A DNA stretch of 64,000 nt from Ideonella sp. (lineage in GTDB: Bacteria; Pseudomonadota; Gammaproteobacteria; Burkholderiales; Burkholderiaceae_C), in the NCBI GenBank assembly GCA_015075165.1, contig JABTUY010000004.1, positions 1-64,000 on the forward strand. Reading direction: 5' to 3'. A program made the position numbers and the translations under genes. The notes below the pieces were generated by a model, which ran no database searches, was not told where the DNA came from, and saw only the letters and a list, made by a program, of their open reading frames with translations. This document shows positions 34,489 to 41,592 of the stretch, piece by piece (position 1 is the first letter of the stretch; each line of letters opens with the position of its first letter).

Positions 34489-34872
34489 ATGGACGTTGCA
34501 ACCCAGTCGCATCTCGCCGCGCTGCGCGATCTGCTCATCTACCGGTTGGGTGAGTTGCGCGCCGACCTGCATGCGGCGGAGCTCGCGGCAGCGGACTCCC
34601 GCGACCGTGCACCCGGCCTCGACGATGTGCACGACATGAAGGACGCGGCGACGCAGAGATCCGACGTCGAGCTGATGAGTGCGCAGACACGGCGCGACCA
34701 GGACGAGCTGGCGCTGGTCGAGGCCGCCCTGCAGCGGCTCGATGCCGGCACGTATGGTGATTGCGCGGCGTGCGGCGAGCCGATTGCGCTGGCGCGCCTG
34801 CAGGCGCAGCCTGCCGCGCCGCGCTGCGCCGGCTGCCAGGCCGCGTTCGAGAAGGCGAGCCGCAGGGCCTGA
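34489..34872 (+). CDS. DksA/TraR-family zinc-finger protein
   Basis: 127 residues from the ATG at 34489 (GGAGG at a spacing of 10); an upstream in-frame ATG lacks this. The N-terminal coiled coil (LAALRDLLIYRLGELRADLH, LALVEAALQRLDAGTYGDC) is followed by the C4 finger CAACGEP...CAGC. Relatives bind the RNA polymerase secondary channel and modify promoter output with or without ppGpp. The acidic coiled-coil tip of true DksA is not obvious, so target effects may differ. Confidence 0.85.
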   Translation: MDVATQSHLAALRDLLIYRLGELRADLHAAELAAADSRDRAPGLDDVHDMKDAATQRSDVELMSAQTRRDQDELALVEAALQRLDAGTYGDCAACGEPIALARLQAQPAAPRCAGCQAAFEKASRRA

Positions 34873-34963
34873 GGCGCCGCGGCCGGTGCGGCGGGCCCGC
34901 GCGGCCGCGGGCGTCGCCGCCCGATCTGCTGCAATCGTGTCCAGCCTCGCGAAGGGGAACCTA

Positions 34964-35404
34964 ATGTCCGAAGGCCCCAGTCTGCAACTCGTCTGCCCTT
35001 CCTGCGCCACGAAGAACCGCCTGCCCGAACGCCGCGTCGCCGATGGGCCGGTGTGCGGGCGTTGCGGCGCCGCGCTGCTGCCGCTGTACCCGATCGCACT
35101 CGACGACCGCAGCTTCGACGCGTATGTGGAAGGCAGCGGGTTGCCGGTGCTGGTCGATTTCTGGGCCGATTGGTGCGGCCCGTGCAAGGCCATGGCGCCG
35201 CAGTTCAGCGCCGCGGCGGCGCAGGTGCCGCGCGTGCGGTTCGCGAAGGTCGACACCGAAGCCGCGCCGCAGACCAGCGTGCGGCAACGCATTCGCAGCA
35301 TTCCGACGCTGCTGCTGTTTCGCGATGGCCGGGAGCTGGCGCGCAGCAGCGGGGCGATGGCGGCGGGCGACATCGTCGCCTGGCTCGACGGTCGCTTGCG
35401 TTGA
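34964..35404 (+). CDS. trxC: Thioredoxin 2 (TrxC)
   Basis: 146 residues. The N-terminal zinc motif CPSCATKNRLP...CGRCG separates it from TrxA. The thioredoxin fold carries the active site FWADWCGPCKAM and the cis-Pro in SIPTLLLF. It reduces protein disulfides in the cytoplasm, particularly under oxidative stress, and is itself zinc- and redox-responsive. It lies 91 bp after the DksA/TraR-type gene and may share its transcript. Confidence 0.95.
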   Translation: MSEGPSLQLVCPSCATKNRLPERRVADGPVCGRCGAALLPLYPIALDDRSFDAYVEGSGLPVLVDFWADWCGPCKAMAPQFSAAAAQVPRVRFAKVDTEAAPQTSVRQRIRSIPTLLLFRDGRELARSSGAMAAGDIVAWLDGRLR

Positions 35405-35500
35405 GCGTTGCATAGACGCGGTGGCGTCGCGCGCCGTCGGGTGGCGCACTGTCCAGCGCGACGCGGCACGCGCCGAGCCGCCGGTGCAGCGGCAACGCGC

Positions 35501-35830
35501 CTACTTCTTCAGCGGCGCACAGGCATCGCGGCGCGGTTGCGCTGGCACCGGGCGCCCGCGCTCCTTGGCACGCTCCATCATCTGCGCGTGGTGCTGCTCC
35601 ATGTAGTCGTGGCAAGCGGTGTAGTCCGTCATGGCCATCATCTTCTGACGGTGCACCATGCGCTCGCGATTCGACATCATGCCCCAGCCCGGGGTGTTGT
35701 CGCCGTTCATGCGCATGCCCTGCATGCCCCTGCCGGGGCCCGACGCGGGGCCCTGGGCCTGGACGCCGCCGGCCGCGATCGCCAACAGCAGCGCGACCGC
35801 GCTGCCGGAGAAGGTGGTTGTCTGCTTCAT
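35501..35830 (-). CDS. Small exported Met/His-rich protein
   Basis: 109 residues from the ATG at 35830 (GAGGG at a spacing of 8; another ATG lies 6 bp upstream). Signal peptide (TFSGSAVALLLAIAAGGVQA). The mature protein is rich in Met and His: GRGMQGMRMNGDN, GWGMMSNRERMVHRQKMMAM, CHDYMEQHHAQMM. Clusters like these are typical of periplasmic copper or other soft-metal binders, but no named family fits. A box one base from the Fnr consensus lies 66 bp upstream. Confidence 0.7.
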   Translation of the reverse strand: MKQTTTFSGSAVALLLAIAAGGVQAQGPASGPGRGMQGMRMNGDNTPGWGMMSNRERMVHRQKMMAMTDYTACHDYMEQHHAQMMERAKERGRPVPAQPRRDACAPLKK

Positions 35831-35889
35831 GGCCATGTCCCTCGGTTTGCTGCCGACGGGCAATGCTGTGCGGCCGGCGGCGCGGCGCG

Positions 35890-35903
35890 TTGCGTCGGCT
35901 CAA
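35890..35903. promoter_or_regulatory. Fnr-like box upstream of the Met-rich exported protein
   Basis: TTGCGTCGGCTCAA has one mismatch from TTGA-N6-TCAA. The centre is 66.5 bp from the ATG at 35830, the same distance as at other boxes in this region. Confidence 0.45.
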
Positions 35904-35987
35904 CGGTGGGCTTGCGCGCGGGTGATGCCCGGCGACGGCGAAGCCTCGCGCATTCGTCTGCGCGGCCGAATCGTCTTCGCATGCGCA

Positions 35988-36533
35988 TCAGGGCTCGCGC
36001 ACCGCTGCGGGATTCAGCACGAAGTCGTACTCGACGAACCAAGAGCCGTCGGCCTGCTGCCGCCAGTCGGCGACGAGCGATTGGCGGACGCCGAACACCG
36101 CATCCGAATCGAGGTACGGGTCGTCGCGGCGAAACACGTGGGTGATCAGCGTCTCGTAACCCGGCGCGCTGATCATGAAATGCAGGTGCGCGGGCCGCCA
36201 GGGGTGGCGGCCGCTGGCCTGCAGCAGCTCGCCCACCGGGCCGTCGTGCGGGATCGCATACGGCACCGCGAGGATCGAGCGGAACGCGTAGCGGCCCTCG
36301 GCATCGCTCTCGAGAACGCCGCGCGCCTGCGCGTGGCCGAGGCCCGCGTGCTGCACGTCGTACAGGCCGTCGGCGTCGGACTGCCAGACGCCGAGCCGCG
36401 CGCCGGCCACGGTCTCGCCGTTGCTGCCGCGTACCGTGCCGCGCACCAGGCACGGCTCGCCGCGCGCGCCGTTGGCGATGGCGGCACCGAGCCGGTAGTG
36501 CGGCGCACCGTCGACATGGAAGGGGCCGAACAC
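35988..36533 (-). pseudogene. Intradiol ring-cleavage dioxygenase, N-terminal domain missing
   Basis: About 181 residues matching the catalytic half of hydroxyquinol/catechol 1,2-dioxygenases. TEATVFGPFHVDGAP marks the start of the conserved core. The four iron ligands are visible: Tyr in GLYDVQHAG, Tyr in YAIPHDGPVGELL, and both His in RPAHLHFM. DPYLDSDAVFGVRQSL follows. The 100 or so residue helical N-terminal dimerisation domain is absent, and upstream DNA becomes the end of the nitroreductase gene at about 36545-36574. Full-length enzymes are near 290 residues, so this is probably a truncated relic. Confidence 0.7.
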
Positions 36534-36573
36534 CGTGGCCTCGGTGCAGCCAGCCGGCCTCGCTGCGGGTTTG

Positions 36574-37293
36574 CTACTTGAACTGCGCGATCGCCTCCAG
36601 CGGCAGTCGCTGCAGATCGGGCACCTGCGCGTCGGCGCGCGGGTAGCCCACCGGCAGCACCAGCACCGCCTTCTCGTTCGTGCCGCGGCCGAGCAGGTCG
36701 CGCAGGAAGCCCATCGGGTTGGGCGTGTGCGTCAGCGTGACCAGGCCCATGCGGTGGATGGCGGCGATGAACAGGCCCGCGGCGATGCCCACGCTCTCGT
36801 CGACGTAGTAGTTCTTGCGGTGGCTGCCGTCGGCGCGCAGGCCGTACTTCTCGGCGAACAGCACGACGACCCAGGGCGCATCGGTGAGGTGCTCTTTCAC
36901 GTGGTCGGTGCCCAGCGGGTGCAGCGCCTCGCGCCATTCGTCTGTCATGCGGCCGCTGTAGGTCTTGTACTCCTCCTCCTCGGTGGCCACGCGGATGCGG
37001 CGCTTCAGCTCGGCATCGGCAATGGCCACGAAGCGCCACGGCTGGCGGTGCGCGCCCGACGGCGCGGTGCCGGCAGTGCGGATCGCCAGCTCGATCAACT
37101 CGCGCGGCACCGCGTCGGTGGCGAAGTGACGCGTCGTGCGGCGCTGGTCCATCTCGGCGTAGAACGCGCGCGCCGCCGCGAGCATCTCGGCCTCGGGCCG
37201 CCGCCGGTAGTGCGGCAGCGGCACGAACTTCGGCTCGGGCAGGTGGCGCGTCAGCGCCTTGTAGTCGGCTGCGGGTGAGGTGTCGACGGACAT
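36574..37293 (-). CDS. Nitroreductase-family flavoprotein, iodotyrosine deiodinase-like
   Basis: 239 residues from the ATG at 37293. FMN-binding RRTTRHFATDAVPRELIE, GTAPSGAHRQPWRFV, and NYYVDESVGIAAGLFIAAIH followed by LTHTPNPMGFL and the closing VGYPRADAQVP. The GAH in the PSGAH loop and the active-site lid E-E-E-Y-K-T-Y...W place it with the iodotyrosine deiodinase branch, which reductively removes halogens from tyrosines or reduces related phenols. It is divergent from the nsrR operon with 274 bp between and might be served by the Fnr box there. Confidence 0.87.
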   Translation of the reverse strand: MSVDTSPAADYKALTRHLPEPKFVPLPHYRRRPEAEMLAAARAFYAEMDQRRTTRHFATDAVPRELIELAIRTAGTAPSGAHRQPWRFVAIADAELKRRIRVATEEEEYKTYSGRMTDEWREALHPLGTDHVKEHLTDAPWVVVLFAEKYGLRADGSHRKNYYVDESVGIAAGLFIAAIHRMGLVTLTHTPNPMGFLRDLLGRGTNEKAVLVLPVGYPRADAQVPDLQRLPLEAIAQFK

Positions 37294-37485
37294 CGGGGCT
37301 CCACGAAGGCGTGCAGGTTCGAGCAAGGCCCGATTGTTGAACATCGGGACGTGCGGGGCTCGGGCGGCGTGCCAGCGGACTCGCCGCCGCTTGTGGCAGC
37401 ACAAGGGGGTCTCGCGCACGCCGCCCGAGCCCCGCGCGACCCCGCTCGGCCGGCCTTCGGCGCCGACCCGCGGGCCCGTCGGCAG

Positions 37486-37499
37486 TTGAGCCACCTCAA
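37486..37499. promoter_or_regulatory. Fnr/Dnr box of the DUF2249-nsrR-nnrS operon
   Basis: TTGAGCCACCTCAA matches TTGA-N6-TCAA. If it is centred at -41.5, the start site is 37534 and the -10 (37522-37527) is CACAAT, a fair match at exactly the right place. The centre is 75.5 bp from the DUF2249 start. Confidence 0.7.
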
Positions 37500-37528
37500 G
37501 TCGGCGCGCGGGCCGCATGGCCACAATA

Positions 37529-37547
37529 GCTGCATTCTCAATGCATG
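37529..37547. promoter_or_regulatory. NsrR operator at the predicted transcription start
   Basis: TGCATT-CTC-AATGCA (37531-37545) is a perfect inverted repeat resembling the published NsrR consensus (ATGyATTT-n-AAATrCAT). It sits from about -3 to +12 of the predicted start, where bound NsrR would block transcription until NO destroys its cluster. nsrR is the second gene of this operon, so control is probably autogenous. Confidence 0.72.
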
Positions 37548-37567
37548 TTTAACCAGGAGCTTGTTCC

Positions 37568-37924
37568 ATGGTCGATTCCAAGACCACCCAGCTGGACGCG
37601 CGTGCGATGGCGCCGCGTGAGCGTGACACGGCGATCCTCGCGGCCTTCGACCGACTGGCGGTCAACGAGACCCTCGAGGTGGTGTGCGAACAGGAGCCGC
37701 GCACGGTGTACGACACGCTGCGCACCACGATGGGCGGCGACTACGCCTGGATCACGCTCGACAGCCGGCCGCAGCAGTGGCGCGGCGCGCTCACCCGGCT
37801 GAGTGCCCGGCAGCCCGCCAGCCGCCCCGGCGGCGCACCCGCCGGCGAAACCGCCAGCGAATCCGGTTGCTGCGGCGCCTGCGGCGGCGTGGCCCACGTC
37901 GAGTTGCCGCGCCGGTCGCGATGA
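37568..37924 (+). CDS. DUF2249 domain protein
   Basis: 118 residues. The core LAAFDRLAVNETLEVVCEQE, PRTVYDTLRTTMGGDYAWIT is the DUF2249 (TusA-like) fold. The tail is Gly/Ala-rich with ESGCCGACGG, a Cys pair cluster that could bind metal. DUF2249 proteins recur next to NO and denitrification genes, function unknown. It is the first gene of the NsrR-regulated operon, with the ribosome site AGGAGC 10 bp or so upstream of the ATG. Confidence 0.82.
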   Translation: MVDSKTTQLDARAMAPRERDTAILAAFDRLAVNETLEVVCEQEPRTVYDTLRTTMGGDYAWITLDSRPQQWRGALTRLSARQPASRPGGAPAGETASESGCCGACGGVAHVELPRRSR

Positions 37925-37985
37925 GCTTGCCCACGGCGGGTGCGGCGCCGGCCCGCGCGGGCGCCGCGTCACAGCCAGCACCACG

Positions 37986-38474
37986 ATGAAGCTGACCGCG
38001 TTCACCGACTACAGCCTGCGCGTGCTGATCTACCTGGTCGCGGTGCCGCAGCGCCGCGCCACCGTGGCCGAGATCGGCGCCGCGCTCGACATCAAGCCCA
38101 ACCACCTGTCGAAGGTGGTGCACCACCTCGGTCGCTGCGGCTGGATCGAGACCACGCGCGGCAAGGGCGGCGGCCTGGTGCTGGCGCGCGGGGCCGACGA
38201 CATCGTCGTCGGCGACGTGGTGCGCGACGCCGAGGGCCCGCTGATGCCGGCCGAATGCTTCTCCGCGCACGGTGCCGACCGGACGAACCCTTGTGTCATC
38301 GCGCGCTGCTGCCAGCTCAAGGACGTGCTAGGCGAGGCGGTGAACGCCTTCTACGGCGTGCTCGATGGCTATACGCTGGCCGATCTCACGCGCAACCCGA
38401 AGGCGCTGGCGGGCGCGCTGCGCCTGCGGCCGCTGGCCGCGCCGCCAACCAGAAGGAGCCATCATGACCGCTGA
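37986..38474 (+). CDS. nsrR: Rrf2-family nitric-oxide-sensitive repressor NsrR
   Basis: 162 residues. Winged helix (MKLTAFTDYSLRVLIYLVAV, AEIGAALDIKPNHLSKVVHHL, TRGKGGGLVLA) and C-terminal cluster-binding Cys at about 91, 103 and 108/109 (AECFSAHG, NPCVIARCC). Asp8, a reported cluster ligand in NsrR, is present. These features favour NsrR over IscR. Loss of the Fe-S cluster on NO exposure derepresses targets. An NsrR-type palindrome lies at its own promoter. Confidence 0.88.
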   Translation: MKLTAFTDYSLRVLIYLVAVPQRRATVAEIGAALDIKPNHLSKVVHHLGRCGWIETTRGKGGGLVLARGADDIVVGDVVRDAEGPLMPAECFSAHGADRTNPCVIARCCQLKDVLGEAVNAFYGVLDGYTLADLTRNPKALAGALRLRPLAAPPTRRSHHDR

Positions 38475-38814
38475 CCTGCCGCAACCGCCCGCCGCGTTCC
38501 CGTACAGCGGCCCCGACGAGATGCGCGAGCCGATCGAGCAGGCGCTGCAGCACGTGGTGGACCCCGAGATCGCGATGAGCATCGTCGATGTCGGCCTGGT
38601 CTACGGCGTCACGGTCACGCCCGACCGGCTGCACATGCTGCTGACGATGACCTCGGCCGCGTGTCCGGTGGCCGATTCGATCGTCGACGAGGCCACCGCC
38701 GCGCTCGAGACGGTGGCGCCGGCCGCGATGGTGGTCGACGTCGAGCTGGTGTGGGATCCCCCGTGGACCCCCGAGCGCATGAGCGAGCGCGGCAAGGCCT
38801 TCATGGGATGGTGA
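38464..38814 (+). CDS. DUF59/MIP18-family metal-sulfur cluster assembly factor
   Basis: 116 residues, overlapping nsrR by 11 bp with its ribosome site inside that gene. REPIEQALQHVVDPEIAMSI, VDVGLVYGVTVTPDRL and MTMTSAACPVADSI with the conserved Cys, then VWDPPWTPERMSERGK, match SufT/PaaD-like proteins that help mature Fe-S proteins. In an NO-responsive operon it may repair clusters damaged by NO, which is inferred from context. Confidence 0.88.
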   Translation: MTADLPQPPAAFPYSGPDEMREPIEQALQHVVDPEIAMSIVDVGLVYGVTVTPDRLHMLLTMTSAACPVADSIVDEATAALETVAPAAMVVDVELVWDPPWTPERMSERGKAFMGW

Positions 38815-39986
38815 TGGCACGCACCGCACCCGCTTCCGCACCGGTCACCGCTTCCGCACCGCGGCGCAGCGTCGCGCTGCGTGTGCTGGTGGCGCTGCCG
38901 GTGGCGGTGTCGCTGGTGGCGGCTGTCGCCGGCGGCCTGCTGCGCGCGGGCGTGAGCCTGCCGGGCGAACCGCCCGGCGATTGGCTGGGCCAGGCTGCGG
39001 TCGGTCACGCTTTCCTGATGATCTGCGGATTCATGGGCACGGTGATCGCCATCGAGCGCGCGGTGGCCGTCAAGCTGCGCTGGGCCTTCGCCGGCCCGGC
39101 GCTGTCGGCGGCCGCCGGCCTCGCGCTGATCGGCGGCGCACCGGTGTTCGCGCGCGCGCTGCTGCTGGCGGCCACGCTCGCGTTCGTGGCGGTCAACCTC
39201 GTGGTGGTGCAACGCCAGCGCGCGGCGCACACCGTGCTGCTGCTGGTGGGCGCGCTGGCGTGGGCGGCGGGCAGCGCGGTACACGCGGTGCAGCCGTACG
39301 CCGGTGCCGCGATCGCCTGGTGGTTCGCGTTCCTGGTGCTCACCATCGCCGCCGAGCGGCTCGAGATGACGCGCCTGATGCGCCGGCGCCGTGGCGCCCA
39401 GCCGGCGCTGACCACCATGCTCGGCGCGCTGCTGCTCGGCGCCGCGCTGCTGCTGGCGTGGCCGCGTGCCGGCGGCGTGCTGTACGGTGCCGCGCTGGTC
39501 GCGCTGGCGGCGTGGCTGCTAGGCTTCGACATCGCGCGGCGCACGGTGCGCGCGCAGGGGCTGAGCCGCTACATGGCGGTGTGCCTGTTGCTGGGCTACG
39601 GCTGGCTCGCGCTGGCCGGCGCCGCATGGGCCGCCACCGCACTCGGCACGCCGCTGCGCGACGTGGCGCTGCACGCGCTCGGCCTCGGCTTCGTGTTCAG
39701 CATGATGCTCGCGCACGCGCCGGTGATCCTGCCGGCGGTGGCCGGCGTCAAGCTGCGCTTCGGCTGGCCGTACTATCTGCCACTGGCCGTGCTGCAGGCC
39801 TCGCTGCTGTGGCGCCTGGGCGGGGTGACCCTCGATGCCTCGGCACTGGCCGAAGGCGCCATCGGCAACGCCGCAGCGATCGCGCTGTTCGCGCTGACGA
39901 TGGTTGGCTCGGCGCTGGCGTGGCAGCGGGCGCACGCCGCGCGCATTCAACGCAAACCGCATCACCATGCTGCTGAAAATCGATGA
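38814..39986 (+). CDS. Polytopic membrane protein, NnrS-operon associated
   Basis: 390 residues, ATG overlapping the DUF59 stop (TGATG). About ten to twelve hydrophobic helices, e.g. LRVLVALPVAVSLVAAVAGG, AVGHAFLMICGFMGTVIAIE, HALGLGFVFSMMLAHAPVIL. Conserved-looking His/Met in GHAFLMICGFMG and MMLAHAPVILPA recall the heme/copper-handling helices of NnrS and cytochrome oxidase subunit I relatives, but I cannot name a family. It overlaps nnrS by 20 bp and so is tightly coupled with it. Confidence 0.75.
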   Translation: MARTAPASAPVTASAPRRSVALRVLVALPVAVSLVAAVAGGLLRAGVSLPGEPPGDWLGQAAVGHAFLMICGFMGTVIAIERAVAVKLRWAFAGPALSAAAGLALIGGAPVFARALLLAATLAFVAVNLVVVQRQRAAHTVLLLVGALAWAAGSAVHAVQPYAGAAIAWWFAFLVLTIAAERLEMTRLMRRRRGAQPALTTMLGALLLGAALLLAWPRAGGVLYGAALVALAAWLLGFDIARRTVRAQGLSRYMAVCLLLGYGWLALAGAAWAATALGTPLRDVALHALGLGFVFSMMLAHAPVILPAVAGVKLRFGWPYYLPLAVLQASLLWRLGGVTLDASALAEGAIGNAAAIALFALTMVGSALAWQRAHAARIQRKPHHHAAENR

Positions 39987-41151
39987 ACCGCCCCAGGGCG
40001 CAACGCGGCGCCTGGCGCTGTTCGATCTGGGCTTTCGCACCTTCTACCTGCTGGCGAGCACGTTCGCCGCGCTGTCGATCGCGCTGTGGGCGCTGCAGTT
40101 CTCGGGCGCGATCGCGCACCCATACCTCGCCGGCCCGATCTGGCATGCGCACGAGATGCTGTTCGGCTTCGCGCTCGCGGTGATCGTCGGCTTTCTCTAC
40201 ACCGCCGGCCGCAACTGGACCAACCAGCCCACACCCACCGGCTGGAAGCTGGCCGCGCTGGCGGCGCTGTGGCTGGCCGCTCGCGTGCTGGTGCTGACGC
40301 CCTATGCGGTGGCAGCCGCGCTCGCCAACGTGGCGTTTCCGCTCGCGGCCGCGGTGGGGCTGGCGATTCCGTTCGTCAAGGCGGGCAACCGGCGCAACTA
40401 CTTCTTCGTCGCGCTGCTGGTGCTGCTGGCGTGCGCGGCCGGCTTCGTGCACGCCACGCAGCTCGGGCTGGTGAAGGCGCCGGCGCTGCCGGGCCTGCAG
40501 GTGGGGCTCGACGTGGTGCTGTTCATCGTCTCCGTGATGGCCGGCCGCGTGACGCCGATGTTCACCAACAACGGCGTGCCCGGCGCCGCGGCCACGCGCC
40601 ACCCGCGCGTGGAGCAGGCCGCACTCGGCCTCGTGCTGGCGCTGCTTGCGCTCGACGCGCTAGGCGTCGGCGGGCTGCCGATCGCCGCGGTGGCGGCCGC
40701 CGCCGCGCTGGCGCACGCGTGGCGCTGGCTGCTGTGGCAACCGTGGCGCACCACGCGCGTGCCGCTGGTGTGGGTGCTGCACCTGGCGTACGCGTGGATT
40801 CCGCTGCACCTGGTGCTGCGCGCGTTGGCCGAGGCGGGGCAACTGCCAGCGTCGCTGGCCATCCATGCGCTGACAGTGGGTGCGATCGGCGGCATGATCA
40901 TCGGCATGATGACGCGCACCGCGCGCGGCCACACCGCGCGGCCGCTGCGCGCCGACCGCTTCGACGTCACGTGCTATACGCTGGTGCAGGCGGCGGCGTT
41001 CGTGCGCGTCGGCGTGCCGCTCGTCGCGCCGGCGCAGACGCTGCTGGCGGTGCAGCTGTCGGCGCTGCTGTGGTCGGCCGGCTTTGCGCTCTACGCGATC
41101 CACTACTGGCCGATGCTGTCGCGGCCGCGGCCCGACGGGCGACCGGGCTGA
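39967..41151 (+). CDS. nnrS: NnrS family membrane protein
   Basis: 394 residues with about 12 membrane helices. Hallmarks: FRTFYLLASTFAALSIALWA, PIWHAHEMLFGFALAVIVGF, GRVTPMFTNNGVPG, AIHALTVGAIGGMIIGMMTR-TARGHT. NnrS is a heme- and copper-containing membrane protein that relieves NO stress by an unsettled mechanism. As the last gene of the DUF2249-nsrR-DUF59 operon it is the likely effector, induced by NO through NsrR and by low oxygen through the Fnr box. Confidence 0.92.
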   Translation: MLLKIDEPPQGATRRLALFDLGFRTFYLLASTFAALSIALWALQFSGAIAHPYLAGPIWHAHEMLFGFALAVIVGFLYTAGRNWTNQPTPTGWKLAALAALWLAARVLVLTPYAVAAALANVAFPLAAAVGLAIPFVKAGNRRNYFFVALLVLLACAAGFVHATQLGLVKAPALPGLQVGLDVVLFIVSVMAGRVTPMFTNNGVPGAAATRHPRVEQAALGLVLALLALDALGVGGLPIAAVAAAAALAHAWRWLLWQPWRTTRVPLVWVLHLAYAWIPLHLVLRALAEAGQLPASLAIHALTVGAIGGMIIGMMTRTARGHTARPLRADRFDVTCYTLVQAAAFVRVGVPLVAPAQTLLAVQLSALLWSAGFALYAIHYWPMLSRPRPDGRPG

Positions 41152-41223
41152 CGCGGCGCCAGCGTTGCGGATGGGTCGCGGGCAGCGGCATTCGACGACC
41201 TGTGCGTCCGCGCCGAGACGGGC

Positions 41224-41298
41224 CGGCCTGTTGTGCTCATGTCCCCGGGCCGGCGCCGCTCCGCCAGGCGCGGCCATGACTTGCAGCACAACAGGCCG
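41224..41298. repeat. Long inverted repeat (hairpin) downstream of nnrS
   Basis: CGGCCTGTTGTGCT (41224-41237) and its exact complement AGCACAACAGGCCG (41285-41298) form a 14-bp stem. The 47-nt interior can fold further. There is no T-run. It lies in the 440-bp gap between two convergent genes and may end transcription in both directions, or be a mobile palindrome. Confidence 0.6.
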
Positions 41299-41381
41299 CC
41301 CGCCGCGGCGCTCGTTCGACACCGCGCCACGCCGGGCTTCAGCGCTCTCGGCGACGCGCGGTCTTGCCAAGGCCGAGGACG

Positions 41382-41472
41382 CCGGGTGACCGGATGCCGC
41401 AGGTAAAGGAGGAGCGCTCAGGCTGCGAGAGCAGCCTGAGCGCGGGGGACACGGAGGCAGCCGGTCACCCGG
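41382..41472. repeat. Nested double-hairpin element between nnrS and an MFS gene
   Basis: The outer stem is CCGGGTGACCGG (41382-41393) with CCGGTCACCCGG (41461-41472), 12 bp perfect, continued by TGCC/GGCA. Inside is a second perfect stem GCGCTCAGGCTGC (41414-41426) with GCAGCCTGAGCGC (41431-41443) closed by a GAGA tetraloop. An unpaired purine strand (AGGTAAAGGAGG) separates the stems. No coding frame is evident. It could be a structured RNA, terminator pair or small mobile element; no known family fits. Confidence 0.6.
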
Positions 41473-41592
41473 TGGCCTCGGCCTCGCTCCGAAGGCGCCG
41501 AGGGTTCGAACGATCACAAGATCCGGCGCCACCGCAATCGCTTTCACGTGTCGTCCGCTGCCGTTGGCGATCGATGCGACCGCCACTCGGCA

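Noticed and set aside
41500-41520. GGTTCGAAC resembling a tRNA T-loop in the nnrS-MFS gap.
   Set aside because: The flanking bases do not form a T-stem and no acceptor or anticodon arm can be built on either strand.
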